The notes under the pieces are model-generated. The model made no database searches. It was not told the origin of the DNA and saw only the letters and a program-made list of their open reading frames with translations. From Myxococcales bacterium (GTDB lineage Bacteria; Myxococcota_A; Polyangia; Polyangiales; Ga0077539): 64,000 bases of DNA. The position numbers and the translations under genes were made by a program. Shown here piece after piece: positions 28,522-36,894 of the stretch; the first letter of the stretch is position 1; the number at the start of each line of letters is the position of its first letter. The stretch spans positions 124,001 to 188,000 of the forward strand of contig JAEUKH010000034.1 in assembly GCA_016792845.1 (NCBI GenBank), in the 5' to 3' direction.

Positions 28522-29523
28522 GTGCCACAACCCGCGGCGACGACCATGCGTGACGAGATGGCAAGGATCCCTTTGGTGATGGGCAAGCTGGCGGCGGCGG
28601 TGATGGCCCACACGGTCGAGACCCGCGAAGGCGCGCTCCGTTGCTGGACGTACGAGACCGACGGGTTTGCCGCGCGCGCGCAGCCCGAGCTGCGCTTCTC
28701 GTTGCTGCGCCCCGAGGGGGCCCGCGACGCGGAGTACCCTGAAGACCCGCTTCATCTCTTTCGCGCGATGTGGTCGCAGGTCGAGCGCGGCGCGCGCTTC
28801 GCGACGGGCGATGTCACCGAGTTCGACGGCGAGGGGCTCCTCGGGCGGGCGGCGCTGCGCGGGGTGATGTGGCTCCCGAGCGCGCTGGCGAACGAGGCGA
28901 ACGACGCGGCGCCGAGGCTCGACGCGTTGTTGTTGTTAGAAGACGAGCTTGAGACCGTGCGCGCCCTGGGCCCCGGGCGGGTGCTCAGCCGACTCGCCGA
29001 AGCCTCAGGCCACTACCCCTACCCGTTTTGGAACGTCGCCTCGCGCGGCAGCGTCTTGCGCGGCGAGTCGCTCAGCGCGTCACCGCGGTACGACCTCTTT
29101 CGCGCGACGGTGGTGGGCGGCACGGTCTCGCTGGCCGGGCAGATTCTGAACCTGCGATTGCCGCGCGCGGGGCGCGAGGCCCTGGCCGACGCGCTCTCAC
29201 AGCTCCGCGACGACGAGCCCTTCTCGCTACAGTTTGCGCCCACAGGGGTCGAGCCTGCGATGCTGGTCTGGCACCCGGGGCAGGGCGACGCCCGGGCGAT
29301 CTCGGCCGCCGACGCTGACGGCGAGGTGATCTACGGTCACTTTCTTGTGATGGTGGCCCAAGGCGGCACCCAAGGCTGCAACGTCTTTGAAGACGGCTTC
29401 GCCTTTCGGAGCAGCACCCATGTGCTCTCACATCTTCGTAAAGCCTTGATGCAAGGTGACAATTTCGAGATCGGGCCGGTCGGCGAGGGCGAGCGCCTGG
29501 GGCTCGCGCTCAGCTGGTCGTGA
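28522..29523 (+). CDS. Cytosolic protein of unknown function
   Basis: 333 residues from a GTG at 28522; an ATG at 28546 is the alternative start. No signal peptide or membrane span. Recognisable only as a globular alpha/beta protein (LRCWTYETDGFAARAQPELRFSLLRPEG, FATGDVTEFDGEGLLGRAALRGVMWLPS, YPYPFWNVASRGSV). It converges on the penicillin-acylase gene with 15 bases between stops. The 98-base gap upstream is GC-rich with a CGACCC/GGGTCG hairpin. Confidence 0.75.
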   Translation: MPQPAATTMRDEMARIPLVMGKLAAAVMAHTVETREGALRCWTYETDGFAARAQPELRFSLLRPEGARDAEYPEDPLHLFRAMWSQVERGARFATGDVTEFDGEGLLGRAALRGVMWLPSALANEANDAAPRLDALLLLEDELETVRALGPGRVLSRLAEASGHYPYPFWNVASRGSVLRGESLSASPRYDLFRATVVGGTVSLAGQILNLRLPRAGREALADALSQLRDDEPFSLQFAPTGVEPAMLVWHPGQGDARAISAADADGEVIYGHFLVMVAQGGTQGCNVFEDGFAFRSSTHVLSHLRKALMQGDNFEIGPVGEGERLGLALSWS

Positions 29524-29538
29524 GGGGCGCACCAAGGC

Positions 29539-32376
29539 TCAGGGCAAACGCTCGACCCTGATACGGCGTTCGGCGTTGGCGACGACGTCGGCCTCGGCGA
29601 GGGCCACCTGGTGCGAGCGGTTGACCCGCCAGAGCTCGGCCTCGTCGCGGTGATGGGCAGAGCTGGGGTCGATGCTCTGGCCGCCGGGGAGGGCGTTGAA
29701 GGCGCGCGGGCCGGCGGGGTCCATCTCGACGGTGAAGCGCTGCGAGGGCCCTGAGCCGTAGTTGAAATTGAAGCTCGACGTGCTCGGCCCCGAGGCGTCA
29801 ACGACGTCGATGCCGCCGGGCCGCGGGAAGCCCCGGGCGAACATCGGGTCACCCGAGCCCGGGATGGCCACCCCCGGGCCGAGCCCCGCGAACAACACGT
29901 TGAAGCGAACCGTGTGCTGCTGACCCCACAGCCAGTTGTCGACATTGTTGGTCATAAACAAGGTCTCAAGCTGGGTGAGCGTCTCGTCGAGGGCGCGCAA
30001 CAAGATGTAATCGCGGGTCTCATTGACGTCAGCGGTGCTGAGATCGTCCCACAAGGCGCTCTGCATCGTGGCGGTGTCGCGGGCCCGAAGCTGATCAGGG
30101 TGCTCAAGCAGGTGGAGCACCGCGCGGAGGCGATCCCAGCCGACCGAGAGACCGTCCATCCGAAGGGCGCTCAGCTCATCGTTGAAGACCCCCGCGAGGA
30201 CGCGCACCACCCAGCCGTGAAACAGCGACGAGGCCACCGCGTCGCGGCGCTGCATCTCCGTGGCCGTGCCGACCCCCGAGGCGCCGTCGAGGGACCACTG
30301 CGCCAACCGCATCGCGGCGTCGCGGAGCCGCGCCTGACGGGCCGTCGTGCTCGTCGCCAACGCGCTCAAATCAGGCTGCGAGCTGGGGTTCGCCCATGCC
30401 ATCTCGAGCCGCGCCATGGCCTGCGCGAGGAAGGGCCGCATCTGAGCCCCGGCCTGCACCACGGTGTCGGCCTGCACGCTCTCCATGTCGCTGCGGGTGG
30501 CGCGGTTGTTCAGCCCTTGAAGCCGTGCCGCGATGCGCTGTTGACGCCAGCCCGAGGCGAAATTGCACCCGAGATAGACCGGGGCATCGAAGGGGTTGTT
30601 GTCGAGCGTGACGCCCGCCTGATCGCCGTTGGCGGTGGCGATAAACGGCCGCTGCGGCGAGCCCACCGCCTGCGGGATCTGGTTGGCCGGTACGGCCCCC
30701 ATCCACTCGGCCGAGCCGTCACCCGGGAGCACCGTGCACGGGTTGGTGCCCTCGGGGCGTGCGGGGCTCCAGGTGAGCGCCCCCGCGGCGCGCACGGGGA
30801 TCACCGCGTGTGATTTGTACGCGGTGTTGCCTTCGATGTCGGCGAGCACCCAGTTCTGCGCGCCGACGCCGAAGTTTTCGACCGCGCGCATGGCCTCTGA
30901 GACGTTGCGCGAATACGCGACGCCGACGAAGGCCGAGAGGTCGTTGGTGGGCTGGTGCCCCGTCCACTTGATCGAGAGGGCGGTGGTGCCGGTGCGCGGC
31001 TGAATACGACCGTTGGCGATGCGCGGCACGAGGGGCCCGTGATGGGGTACAACTTCAATGGGCACCGTCAACGTGGTGCCGAGCCCATCAGACACCATCT
31101 CATTGATGACTTGAATGGGCACCTCTTGGCCGTTAAAGCGAACACGGTCAGGCTGGCCGTTGCCGCCCGGGATGATCGTCTCTTGATAGACGTCGGTGAC
31201 GTCGTACCCCGCGGTGGTGACCCCCCAGGCGATACGGTTTGTAAACCCGATGATCACCCCGGGGATGCCCGGAAAGGTCGTGCCCGCCACGTCGATCGCG
31301 TCGGGCCCCGCGGTGACGGTGAGGTGTGTGCCCCACCAGATCGGCGGCGAGGTGAGCGACAGGTGCGGGTCGTTCGCCAACAGCGCGTGCCCAGAGGCCG
31401 AAGCCTGCGGCGTCACCACCCAGTTGTTGCTGCCGCGGGTCTCGTCACCGAGCACCTCGGCGCCGCTCCGGGTCAGCTGCAAAAAGCGCTGAGCGTCGCG
31501 GTAGACGCTGCTCCGCAGGGCGGGCCGAAACACGTTCGGGCGATAGCTGAGCGCCTGGCCCCCGGCCCGGGGGAAGAAGTCGCTCACGATCACCGCGTCA
31601 GAGGGCGGCGCCCATCGGATCACGTCGAGGGCCATGCCGCGCCGGGCCGCACGGGCGGGCTGGGTCATCGCGTCTGCGCCGTCAAAAATCTCTCGAATGC
31701 GCTGAAGTGTCGAAGAGTTAGCGATGTCGTCTTCGGCGTCATAGGACAACGAATACGACTGATAGCGACCGATCACGAGCGAGTCGACGGGCGACCACTC
31801 GGGGGTGGTGTCATCGACCACCACGGTGCTGCCCGCGGGCACCTCGACGTTGCCCGCACGCACCTGCGAGAGATAGTGATTGACGCCCTCGGTGAAGCCT
31901 TCGAGCAAGGTGCGCTCGCGGCTCTGGCCCGTCTGAATCTGCGCCCACATCGCGGTGGCCGCGCGGCGGAGGCCCAACACGCGAAACGACAAGTCAGTCT
32001 CGATCACGGCGCTGTTGAGCGGACCGAAGCGGCTCGCGAGGTTGCCCGACGCGAGGCGGCGCAGAATGTCCATCTGGGCCATGCGATCGCGCGCGAGGAG
32101 GAAGCCCTGCACCCGTGCGACATCGCGCAGCGAGGCCCCGCGAATGTGCGGCCACCCCCAGCGGTCGACCACTACATCGACGGGGCTCTCAAGGTTGGGC
32201 AGCCGCAGCGTCTCTTGCACCGGCAAATCGGTGATGGCCCGCGGCGCGCTCGCGTCGAGTTCGGGGCCGCGGTCGGTGCGCATCGCCGCCCCCGCGTCGC
32301 CAGCCGGCGCCGGGTCATCTGAGCACCCGGCCACCGTGCAGAGCGCCCCCATCGCAAGCCATTGCAGTCTCTTCAT
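29539..32376 (-). CDS. Penicillin acylase family lipoprotein (Ntn hydrolase)
   Basis: 945 residues. Lipoprotein signal MKRLQWLAMGALCTVAGC, then an Asp/Ala-rich spacer. The family is shown by VDRWGWPHIRGASLRDVARVQGFLLARDRM (alpha chain) and RGSNNWVV, where Ser316 is the N-terminal nucleophile exposed after autoproteolysis. It is followed by GHALLANDPHLSLTSPPIWWG and LADIEGNTAYKSHAVIPVR. Members hydrolyse amides such as penicillins and acyl-homoserine lactones; the substrate here cannot be told. It should be processed to alpha and beta chains while lipid-anchored. Confidence 0.93.
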   Translation of the reverse strand: MKRLQWLAMGALCTVAGCSDDPAPAGDAGAAMRTDRGPELDASAPRAITDLPVQETLRLPNLESPVDVVVDRWGWPHIRGASLRDVARVQGFLLARDRMAQMDILRRLASGNLASRFGPLNSAVIETDLSFRVLGLRRAATAMWAQIQTGQSRERTLLEGFTEGVNHYLSQVRAGNVEVPAGSTVVVDDTTPEWSPVDSLVIGRYQSYSLSYDAEDDIANSSTLQRIREIFDGADAMTQPARAARRGMALDVIRWAPPSDAVIVSDFFPRAGGQALSYRPNVFRPALRSSVYRDAQRFLQLTRSGAEVLGDETRGSNNWVVTPQASASGHALLANDPHLSLTSPPIWWGTHLTVTAGPDAIDVAGTTFPGIPGVIIGFTNRIAWGVTTAGYDVTDVYQETIIPGGNGQPDRVRFNGQEVPIQVINEMVSDGLGTTLTVPIEVVPHHGPLVPRIANGRIQPRTGTTALSIKWTGHQPTNDLSAFVGVAYSRNVSEAMRAVENFGVGAQNWVLADIEGNTAYKSHAVIPVRAAGALTWSPARPEGTNPCTVLPGDGSAEWMGAVPANQIPQAVGSPQRPFIATANGDQAGVTLDNNPFDAPVYLGCNFASGWRQQRIAARLQGLNNRATRSDMESVQADTVVQAGAQMRPFLAQAMARLEMAWANPSSQPDLSALATSTTARQARLRDAAMRLAQWSLDGASGVGTATEMQRRDAVASSLFHGWVVRVLAGVFNDELSALRMDGLSVGWDRLRAVLHLLEHPDQLRARDTATMQSALWDDLSTADVNETRDYILLRALDETLTQLETLFMTNNVDNWLWGQQHTVRFNVLFAGLGPGVAIPGSGDPMFARGFPRPGGIDVVDASGPSTSSFNFNYGSGPSQRFTVEMDPAGPRAFNALPGGQSIDPSSAHHRDEAELWRVNRSHQVALAEADVVANAERRIRVERLP

Positions 32377-32463
32377 GGCGGCGATTCAACAGCAGCCACG
32401 CCACCCTTTCAACCGGCCCAGCCGCCCCCATTCATTTTCTTCATCCTGTGAGAGAGTCGCCGC

Positions 32464-32964
32464 ATGTCGAATGATCTCTCTGAGCGGCTTTGGGCATTGT
32501 TCGATGAGACCCCGGTGGCGAGCCTCGGGGTTCACGAGGGAGAGGGCGGGGTCGGGGTCTCGCTGGTGCCGTACGTCGTCGACCGCGCGGGGCCTGTGCG
32601 CTTCGTGGTGCTGGTGAGCGCGCTGTCACCGCACACCGAGGCCTTGCGACAGAACCCGAGGGCGGGGCTGATGGTGAGCGCTGCGCTGCGCCCCGACGAT
32701 CGGCACAGTCACCACGCGCAGACGCGCTTCTCGTGCCGGGTTACGGCGCGCTTTGTCTCTCGCGAAGAGGCCGCCCAGCGCGGCGACGAGGCCGCCTACC
32801 GGGCGCGCTTCGCCATCGCCGAGACGCTCCTCGGGTTGAACGATTTTCACTTCGTCGCGCTGACGCCAGAGCCGTCGAGCGCGCGCTTTGTGATGGGCTT
32901 CGGGCGCGCCTACACCCTCACGGGCGAAGCCTTCGAGGGCTTCAACCACGAGCGCGGGCGCTGA
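32464..32964 (+). CDS. HugZ/pyridoxamine-oxidase-like FMN-binding split-barrel protein
   Basis: 166 residues. The split barrel is seen in TPVASLGVHEGEGGVGVSLVPYVVD, VRFVVLVSALSPHTEALRQNPRAGLMV and the C-terminal ARFVMGFGRAYTLTG, all typical of HugZ-like haem-utilisation or general stress FMN proteins. The tail needed for PdxH activity is missing. Probably cytosolic and flavin- or haem-binding. It is divergent from the penicillin-acylase gene (87-base gap). Confidence 0.85.
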   Translation: MSNDLSERLWALFDETPVASLGVHEGEGGVGVSLVPYVVDRAGPVRFVVLVSALSPHTEALRQNPRAGLMVSAALRPDDRHSHHAQTRFSCRVTARFVSREEAAQRGDEAAYRARFAIAETLLGLNDFHFVALTPEPSSARFVMGFGRAYTLTGEAFEGFNHERGR

Positions 32965-32977
32965 GCTCGAACGCCGC

Positions 32978-34732
32978 TCAGCGGTTGGCGCCGTTGTTGA
33001 TCCACGTACGGATGGTGGTGAGCTGCGCGGCGCTGAGGGCCGCGGCGCCGCGGGGCATGAGGTTGCCGCAGGTGTGGGTGCCGTCGAGCTTCTGGTACAG
33101 CAAGCTCATGGCCGCGTTGCCGCGCACGACCCGCACGCGGTTGCCGCCCGTGCACGCCGTGCCCCGCGCCGCGATGCCGACGAGGTTGTTGTACGCGAGG
33201 GTCTCGGTCGAGAGGTCGAGCGAGCCGCTGGCGCCGTGACAGCGCACACAGGCCGATTGAAAGATCGCGAAGGTCGGCGCAAAGGCCGAGCCCGCATCGC
33301 GCACCCCGGTGTCAACGGGCCCGGTGTCGCGCACGCCGGTGTCGCGCACGCCAGTGTCAACCGGCCCGGTGTCGCGCGGCACATCGAGCGGCCCGGTGTC
33401 GCGGGGCACATCGAGCGGGCCGGTGTCGCGCGGCGCATCGAGCGGGCCGGTATCGCGCGGCACATCGACACCCGCGTCGAGGCTCGCGTCGACGGTCGCG
33501 TCGACCGCGGCGTCGGTCATCGGAGACGCCGTGAGCCAGCGCGCGAGGCTCGTGCGGTCGTCTTGAGAGAGCGGCGGCGGGTTCGGCGGCATCGCCCCAC
33601 GGTCGAGCACCTGGACCCGCGCGTTGGCCCGGTTGCGCACCCACGCCGCGTACGACGAGAGGTCGAGGTTGCCGGTGCCGCCCGGGAGGTGACAGGGCAC
33701 GCAGCGCCGCGCATACACCGGGCGAACGGCCTCCTCCCACAGGCGCTCGTCGGGCGAGTCGATCACGGCGTAGCGCGCCACCATGCCGCCCGAGAGCGCC
33801 CACACATCGCCCGTCGGCGAGCCGATGAGTCGCGTCTGTTGACTCAGTGTCAAATCGGTAGCGACCCGCAACCGGGTGCCGTCGAACGACGCGAGCTGGG
33901 CGCCCGCGAGGAGCCAGTAGCGATCGCCCGCGCGCACGACGCCGCCGAGCCGATCGGTCGCGGCGGCGGCCTCGATGAGGGTGCCGCTCGCGTCTTCGAC
34001 GTAGAGCGAGCGCCCCGCGGTCACCACGAGGCGGCCGGCGGCGCTGAGGGCGACGCCTGACACACCGTCAAGGGTGTAGAGCAAGAAGCGCTGGGTCATC
34101 GGGTCGAAGACCTTGACGCCCTCACGGGTGAGCGCCGCGACGCGGCCGCCGCCGGCGACGAGCGCGCTGAAGGCGGTGTCGTTCCACACCAAGACGCGCA
34201 TGCCGTTGGCGAGGGCGAAGCCTTGGGGGCCGCCGAAGGCCGTGACGGTCATGTTCATCGCGGCCACCGACCTGAGCCCTCGCATGCCCAGGCCGTAGCG
34301 CCCTGTGACGTCTTCGAGGGCGCCGCGGTCGCGCACCCGCCAGATGCGCCCCATCGCGTCGACGAGCACCATCCACTGGCCGCCCGCCGCGTCGCTCGCG
34401 GGCACCGTCGCCGCGGCCACCGCCGAGCGCACCTCGGTGCTCATCCCCACGAGGGCGCCGCCCACAAAGGTCAGGGTGCCGAGCTCGCTCGACAGCACCA
34501 GGGTGTTGCCGAGCTCGGTCAACGCCGTCACCTGGCCCGTGGGGGTGGCCGCGGGGTTCCATTGCGTGCGCTGGGCGCTCAAGGGGGGCGGCGGCAAGGG
34601 GCCGGTGTCGGTGTTTGACAGGGTGTCAACAAACGAGGCGTCGAACCCCGGCACGTCGGGCGTGGCGTCGGGTTCGGCGCCGCCGCAGCCCGCAGCGACC
34701 AGGGCCAGGAGCGCGACGAGGGGCCTACGCAC
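32978..34732 (-). CDS. c-type cytochrome lipoprotein with beta-propeller-like domain
   Basis: 584 residues from the GTG at 34732, giving VRRPLVALLALVAAGC (lipobox AAGC); this start overlaps the DUF1501 stop by 8 bases. Residues about 50-320 are repeating beta strands, propeller-like. Two haem c sites follow, RRCVPCH and SACVRCH, separated by a linker of about nine-residue units (DTGPLDVPR). Each haem segment has a LDLS partner and MPPNP or LMPRG motifs typical of planctomycete-type cytochromes. Likely periplasmic electron carrier, last gene of a four-gene operon. Confidence 0.85.
   Translation of the reverse strand: MRRPLVALLALVAAGCGGAEPDATPDVPGFDASFVDTLSNTDTGPLPPPPLSAQRTQWNPAATPTGQVTALTELGNTLVLSSELGTLTFVGGALVGMSTEVRSAVAAATVPASDAAGGQWMVLVDAMGRIWRVRDRGALEDVTGRYGLGMRGLRSVAAMNMTVTAFGGPQGFALANGMRVLVWNDTAFSALVAGGGRVAALTREGVKVFDPMTQRFLLYTLDGVSGVALSAAGRLVVTAGRSLYVEDASGTLIEAAAATDRLGGVVRAGDRYWLLAGAQLASFDGTRLRVATDLTLSQQTRLIGSPTGDVWALSGGMVARYAVIDSPDERLWEEAVRPVYARRCVPCHLPGGTGNLDLSSYAAWVRNRANARVQVLDRGAMPPNPPPLSQDDRTSLARWLTASPMTDAAVDATVDASLDAGVDVPRDTGPLDAPRDTGPLDVPRDTGPLDVPRDTGPVDTGVRDTGVRDTGPVDTGVRDAGSAFAPTFAIFQSACVRCHGASGSLDLSTETLAYNNLVGIAARGTACTGGNRVRVVRGNAAMSLLYQKLDGTHTCGNLMPRGAAALSAAQLTTIRTWINNGANR
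33301..33470 (-). repeat. 27-base tandem repeats encoding DTGPLDVPR
   Basis: About six degenerate units, in frame, between the two haem sites of the cytochrome gene. They make an extended acidic/Pro linker. Confidence 0.85.
33839..33853. promoter_or_regulatory. TTGAC-TCAGT-GTCAA dispersed palindrome 3
   Basis: Both arms exact. Inside the cytochrome lipoprotein gene (codes LTLSQ). Confidence 0.75.
34057..34071. promoter_or_regulatory. CTGAC-ACACC-GTCAA, one-mismatch copy
   Basis: One mismatch at arm position 1. Inside the cytochrome lipoprotein gene, 218 bases from palindrome 3. Confidence 0.45.
34615..34629. promoter_or_regulatory. TTGAC-AGGGT-GTCAA dispersed palindrome 4
   Basis: Both arms exact. 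Near the 5' end of the cytochrome lipoprotein gene (codes VDTLSN). Confidence 0.75.
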
Positions 34733-36092
34733 GGAGCAGCTCGCGCACCACATCACCGTCGCGGAGGTACTTCCGCGGGTTGACGCCGAAGGCGTTGACG
34801 AAGGTCGCGAGCACGTCGGGCGGCGCCACGGCGCGCATCCCATCGGCGAAGCGCCCCGCCACCCGCGGCAAGAGCTGGTCGGGGTCGCTCGACCCGAACG
34901 AGAATCCGCCGCGAAACTTGGGCGAAATCACGAGCGCCGAGCCATTGGGGTAGTGGTCTCGGCCGCCCGTCATGTTGATCTGCGGGGTGCGGCAGAAGTC
35001 GCTCACCACGAGGATGTGGGTGTGCGCCGAGAGGCGCTCGTTGCGCAGCGTCGGGTGCGGCGCCGCGTCGAGCGAGGCCACGAGTTGGGCCACCACGTCG
35101 AACAGCTCTTGCTGCACGAGCGGCTGGGTGCGGTAGTTGGCGCCGTGGGTGTCGAGGCTCCCCATCGAGAAGCTCACGCACCGCACGACGTTGCGCTTCA
35201 TGGCCTCGACGGCGAAGGCCGCGTTGACCGCGCCGCGGCTCTGAAAGCGCGCGCGGTAGTTGAAGTTGGGCTGCGCCGTCTGCAACCCCGCGGTCTGAAA
35301 GAGACCCAGAAAGTCTTCGCGCACCATGCGCGGGAGCGACTCATATTGCAGCACAAACTGCTCGATCACCTCGGGGTGATACGAGCGCGCCAAGAGGTCG
35401 CGGGCCTCTTGCGTCAGCATCATCGTGACGGCGTTGCGGTCGGCCGCCTGGGTGTTGACGTTGGCCCGGGTGAGCACCCTTGACACACTGTCAATACTGG
35501 CCATTTTGAGCGGCGCCGAGCGCGGGTCGAGCTCGTTGCCGACATAAGCCGAGGGGTAGCTCACGCTCACCGAGGGGAAGAGCTGCGCGCGCCCCGACTC
35601 GTTGGCCATCACCGTGTCGATGCTGGCCCCCGCGGGTCGACCCCCGGCGAGGTGGCGGCCCGTCGAGACGAAGAAGGTGCCGTCGGGGTGGCTCACGGTG
35701 TTCATCGCGAGGCCGTTGATGACCGTGACCCGGTCGGCGATGTTGAGCAGGTTGCCCACCGCGGGCCCGAAGCGGAGGTTGGTGCCGCGCGGCTGCAAGA
35801 TCTCGAAGGTCTCGTAGTCGGCGTCGAGGGTGGCGTCGCGCCAGTTGCGGAGCACCGCGGTGTCGACCCACTGGGTGCTCGCGGGGTCGATGATGCCGCG
35901 GGCTTCGTTGCGCGGGTCGAGGCCCACGGTCACGTCCCAACCGCCCGAGGCGTGAATGAAGACGAAGAACTCGTCAGGCGCCACGGGGGGGTCTGCGAGG
36001 GCCGAGAACAAGGGCTGGCTTGAGACGCCGGCGGCGGTGGCCGCGCCCAACACCTTCAAGAACGTGCGTCGCTCGTTGCGAATGTCGCTCAT
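34725..36092 (-). CDS. DUF1501 family protein with Tat signal
   Basis: 455 residues. Twin-arginine signal ERRTFLKVLGAATAAG (Arg8-Arg9). The DUF1501 body shows FFVFIHASGGWD, INGLAMNTVSHPDGTFF, RHLAGGRPAGASIDTVMA, CVSFSMGSLDTHG, HILVVSDFCRTPQIN and GRDHYPNGSALVISP, a sulfatase/alkaline-phosphatase-like layout. In Planctomycetes and myxobacteria these travel with DUF1549/DUF1553 cytochrome proteins, as here. The reaction is not established for the family. Tat export implies folding, perhaps with metal, before secretion. Confidence 0.92.
   Translation of the reverse strand: MSDIRNERRTFLKVLGAATAAGVSSQPLFSALADPPVAPDEFFVFIHASGGWDVTVGLDPRNEARGIIDPASTQWVDTAVLRNWRDATLDADYETFEILQPRGTNLRFGPAVGNLLNIADRVTVINGLAMNTVSHPDGTFFVSTGRHLAGGRPAGASIDTVMANESGRAQLFPSVSVSYPSAYVGNELDPRSAPLKMASIDSVSRVLTRANVNTQAADRNAVTMMLTQEARDLLARSYHPEVIEQFVLQYESLPRMVREDFLGLFQTAGLQTAQPNFNYRARFQSRGAVNAAFAVEAMKRNVVRCVSFSMGSLDTHGANYRTQPLVQQELFDVVAQLVASLDAAPHPTLRNERLSAHTHILVVSDFCRTPQINMTGGRDHYPNGSALVISPKFRGGFSFGSSDPDQLLPRVAGRFADGMRAVAPPDVLATFVNAFGVNPRKYLRDGDVVRELLRA
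35480..35494. promoter_or_regulatory. TTGAC-ACACT-GTCAA dispersed palindrome 5
   Basis: Both arms exact. Inside the DUF1501 gene (codes IDSVSR). Confidence 0.75.
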
Positions 36093-36114
36093 GGTCTACA
36101 CTCCGAAGGGGCGC

Positions 36115-36894
36115 TCAGTAGAGGTGAAACTCGGGGTGTCGCACGAAGGCGTAACAAACCACCGCCCAACTCGCGCGGGTGGCGTTGAAGCCCGGTGCGT
36201 TCGCCGGCTGCGTCGCGCGCCGAGCCGCAGCGTCGCGAAGGAGCTGACGAAAGCGCGGCAATCGCTCAGGCGGCGCGAGGCTCGCGGGGTACCCGAAGAA
36301 GAGCCGGTGCAGCACGTCGAAGCGGGTCGCAAACTCGGCGTCGGTGACCGCGCGGTTGGCCGGGAGGTCGAAGCGAAACACCACCTTCTGGGTGGGCGGC
36401 ATCGCCGCGAGGTCGCTCTCGACCGCGCGATCGCAGAGCGCGACGCCGATGCGCTCGAAGGCCGCCAGCATCAACGCGTTGGTCTGCTCGTTGCGCGGAA
36501 TATCCGCCGCGTAGTCGGGCACCCCGAGGGCCGAGAGGTAGTCATTCCATGTGTCAAAGAGGTTGCCGCCCGAGCCGCGCAGGCGGGTCTGGAGCTGCAG
36601 CGGCGAGAGCCCGCCGAAGAGGGTCATGTACGAGCGCATGAGGGCCTCGACGGGCACCAGCCGCGGCGCCTCCTTGGGGGCGGTGTCTTGCGCGATCGAC
36701 TCGTGCCCCGGGATCTCTTGCACCGTGCGCGGGCGCAGCACCGGCACGTCGGCGGTGACCGCGCCGCCCGCGTCTTGAGAGGGCGTCGGCGTCGGCGTCG
36801 GCGTCGGCTCGTCGGCCGCGCCCTGGGTGCACCCGAGCGCCGTCACCAAGGCCAGCGCTGCGGCGCGACGCGCCATCGCATGAAGCTCCATCAT
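36115..36894 (-). CDS. Lipoprotein of the DUF1549/DUF1501 operon
   Basis: 259 residues from the ATG at 36894, overlapping the upstream stop by 4 bases; the next codon is also ATG. Signal MARRAAALALVTALGC gives a lipobox. A (Thr-Pro)4 run encoded by GGCGTC hexamers follows. The body has LVPVEALMRSYMTLFGGLSPLQLQ, a FDLPANRAVTDAEFATRFDVLHRLFFGYPA segment and the ending ASWAVVCYAFVRHPEFHLY, similar in style to the last helices of DUF1549-type proteins. It has no CxxCH. It lies 22 bases before the DUF1501 gene. Exact family not named. Confidence 0.75.
   Translation of the reverse strand: MMELHAMARRAAALALVTALGCTQGAADEPTPTPTPTPSQDAGGAVTADVPVLRPRTVQEIPGHESIAQDTAPKEAPRLVPVEALMRSYMTLFGGLSPLQLQTRLRGSGGNLFDTWNDYLSALGVPDYAADIPRNEQTNALMLAAFERIGVALCDRAVESDLAAMPPTQKVVFRFDLPANRAVTDAEFATRFDVLHRLFFGYPASLAPPERLPRFRQLLRDAAARRATQPANAPGFNATRASWAVVCYAFVRHPEFHLY

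Noticed and set aside
30955..32322. 455-codon open frame antisense to the penicillin-acylase gene
   Set aside because: The sense gene has clear catalytic motifs; the antisense translation is Arg/His-rich without any recognisable domain.
36782..36805. GGCGTC hexamer run as a phase-variable tract
   Set aside because: Unit length is a multiple of three, so it can only change the Thr-Pro run, not switch expression.
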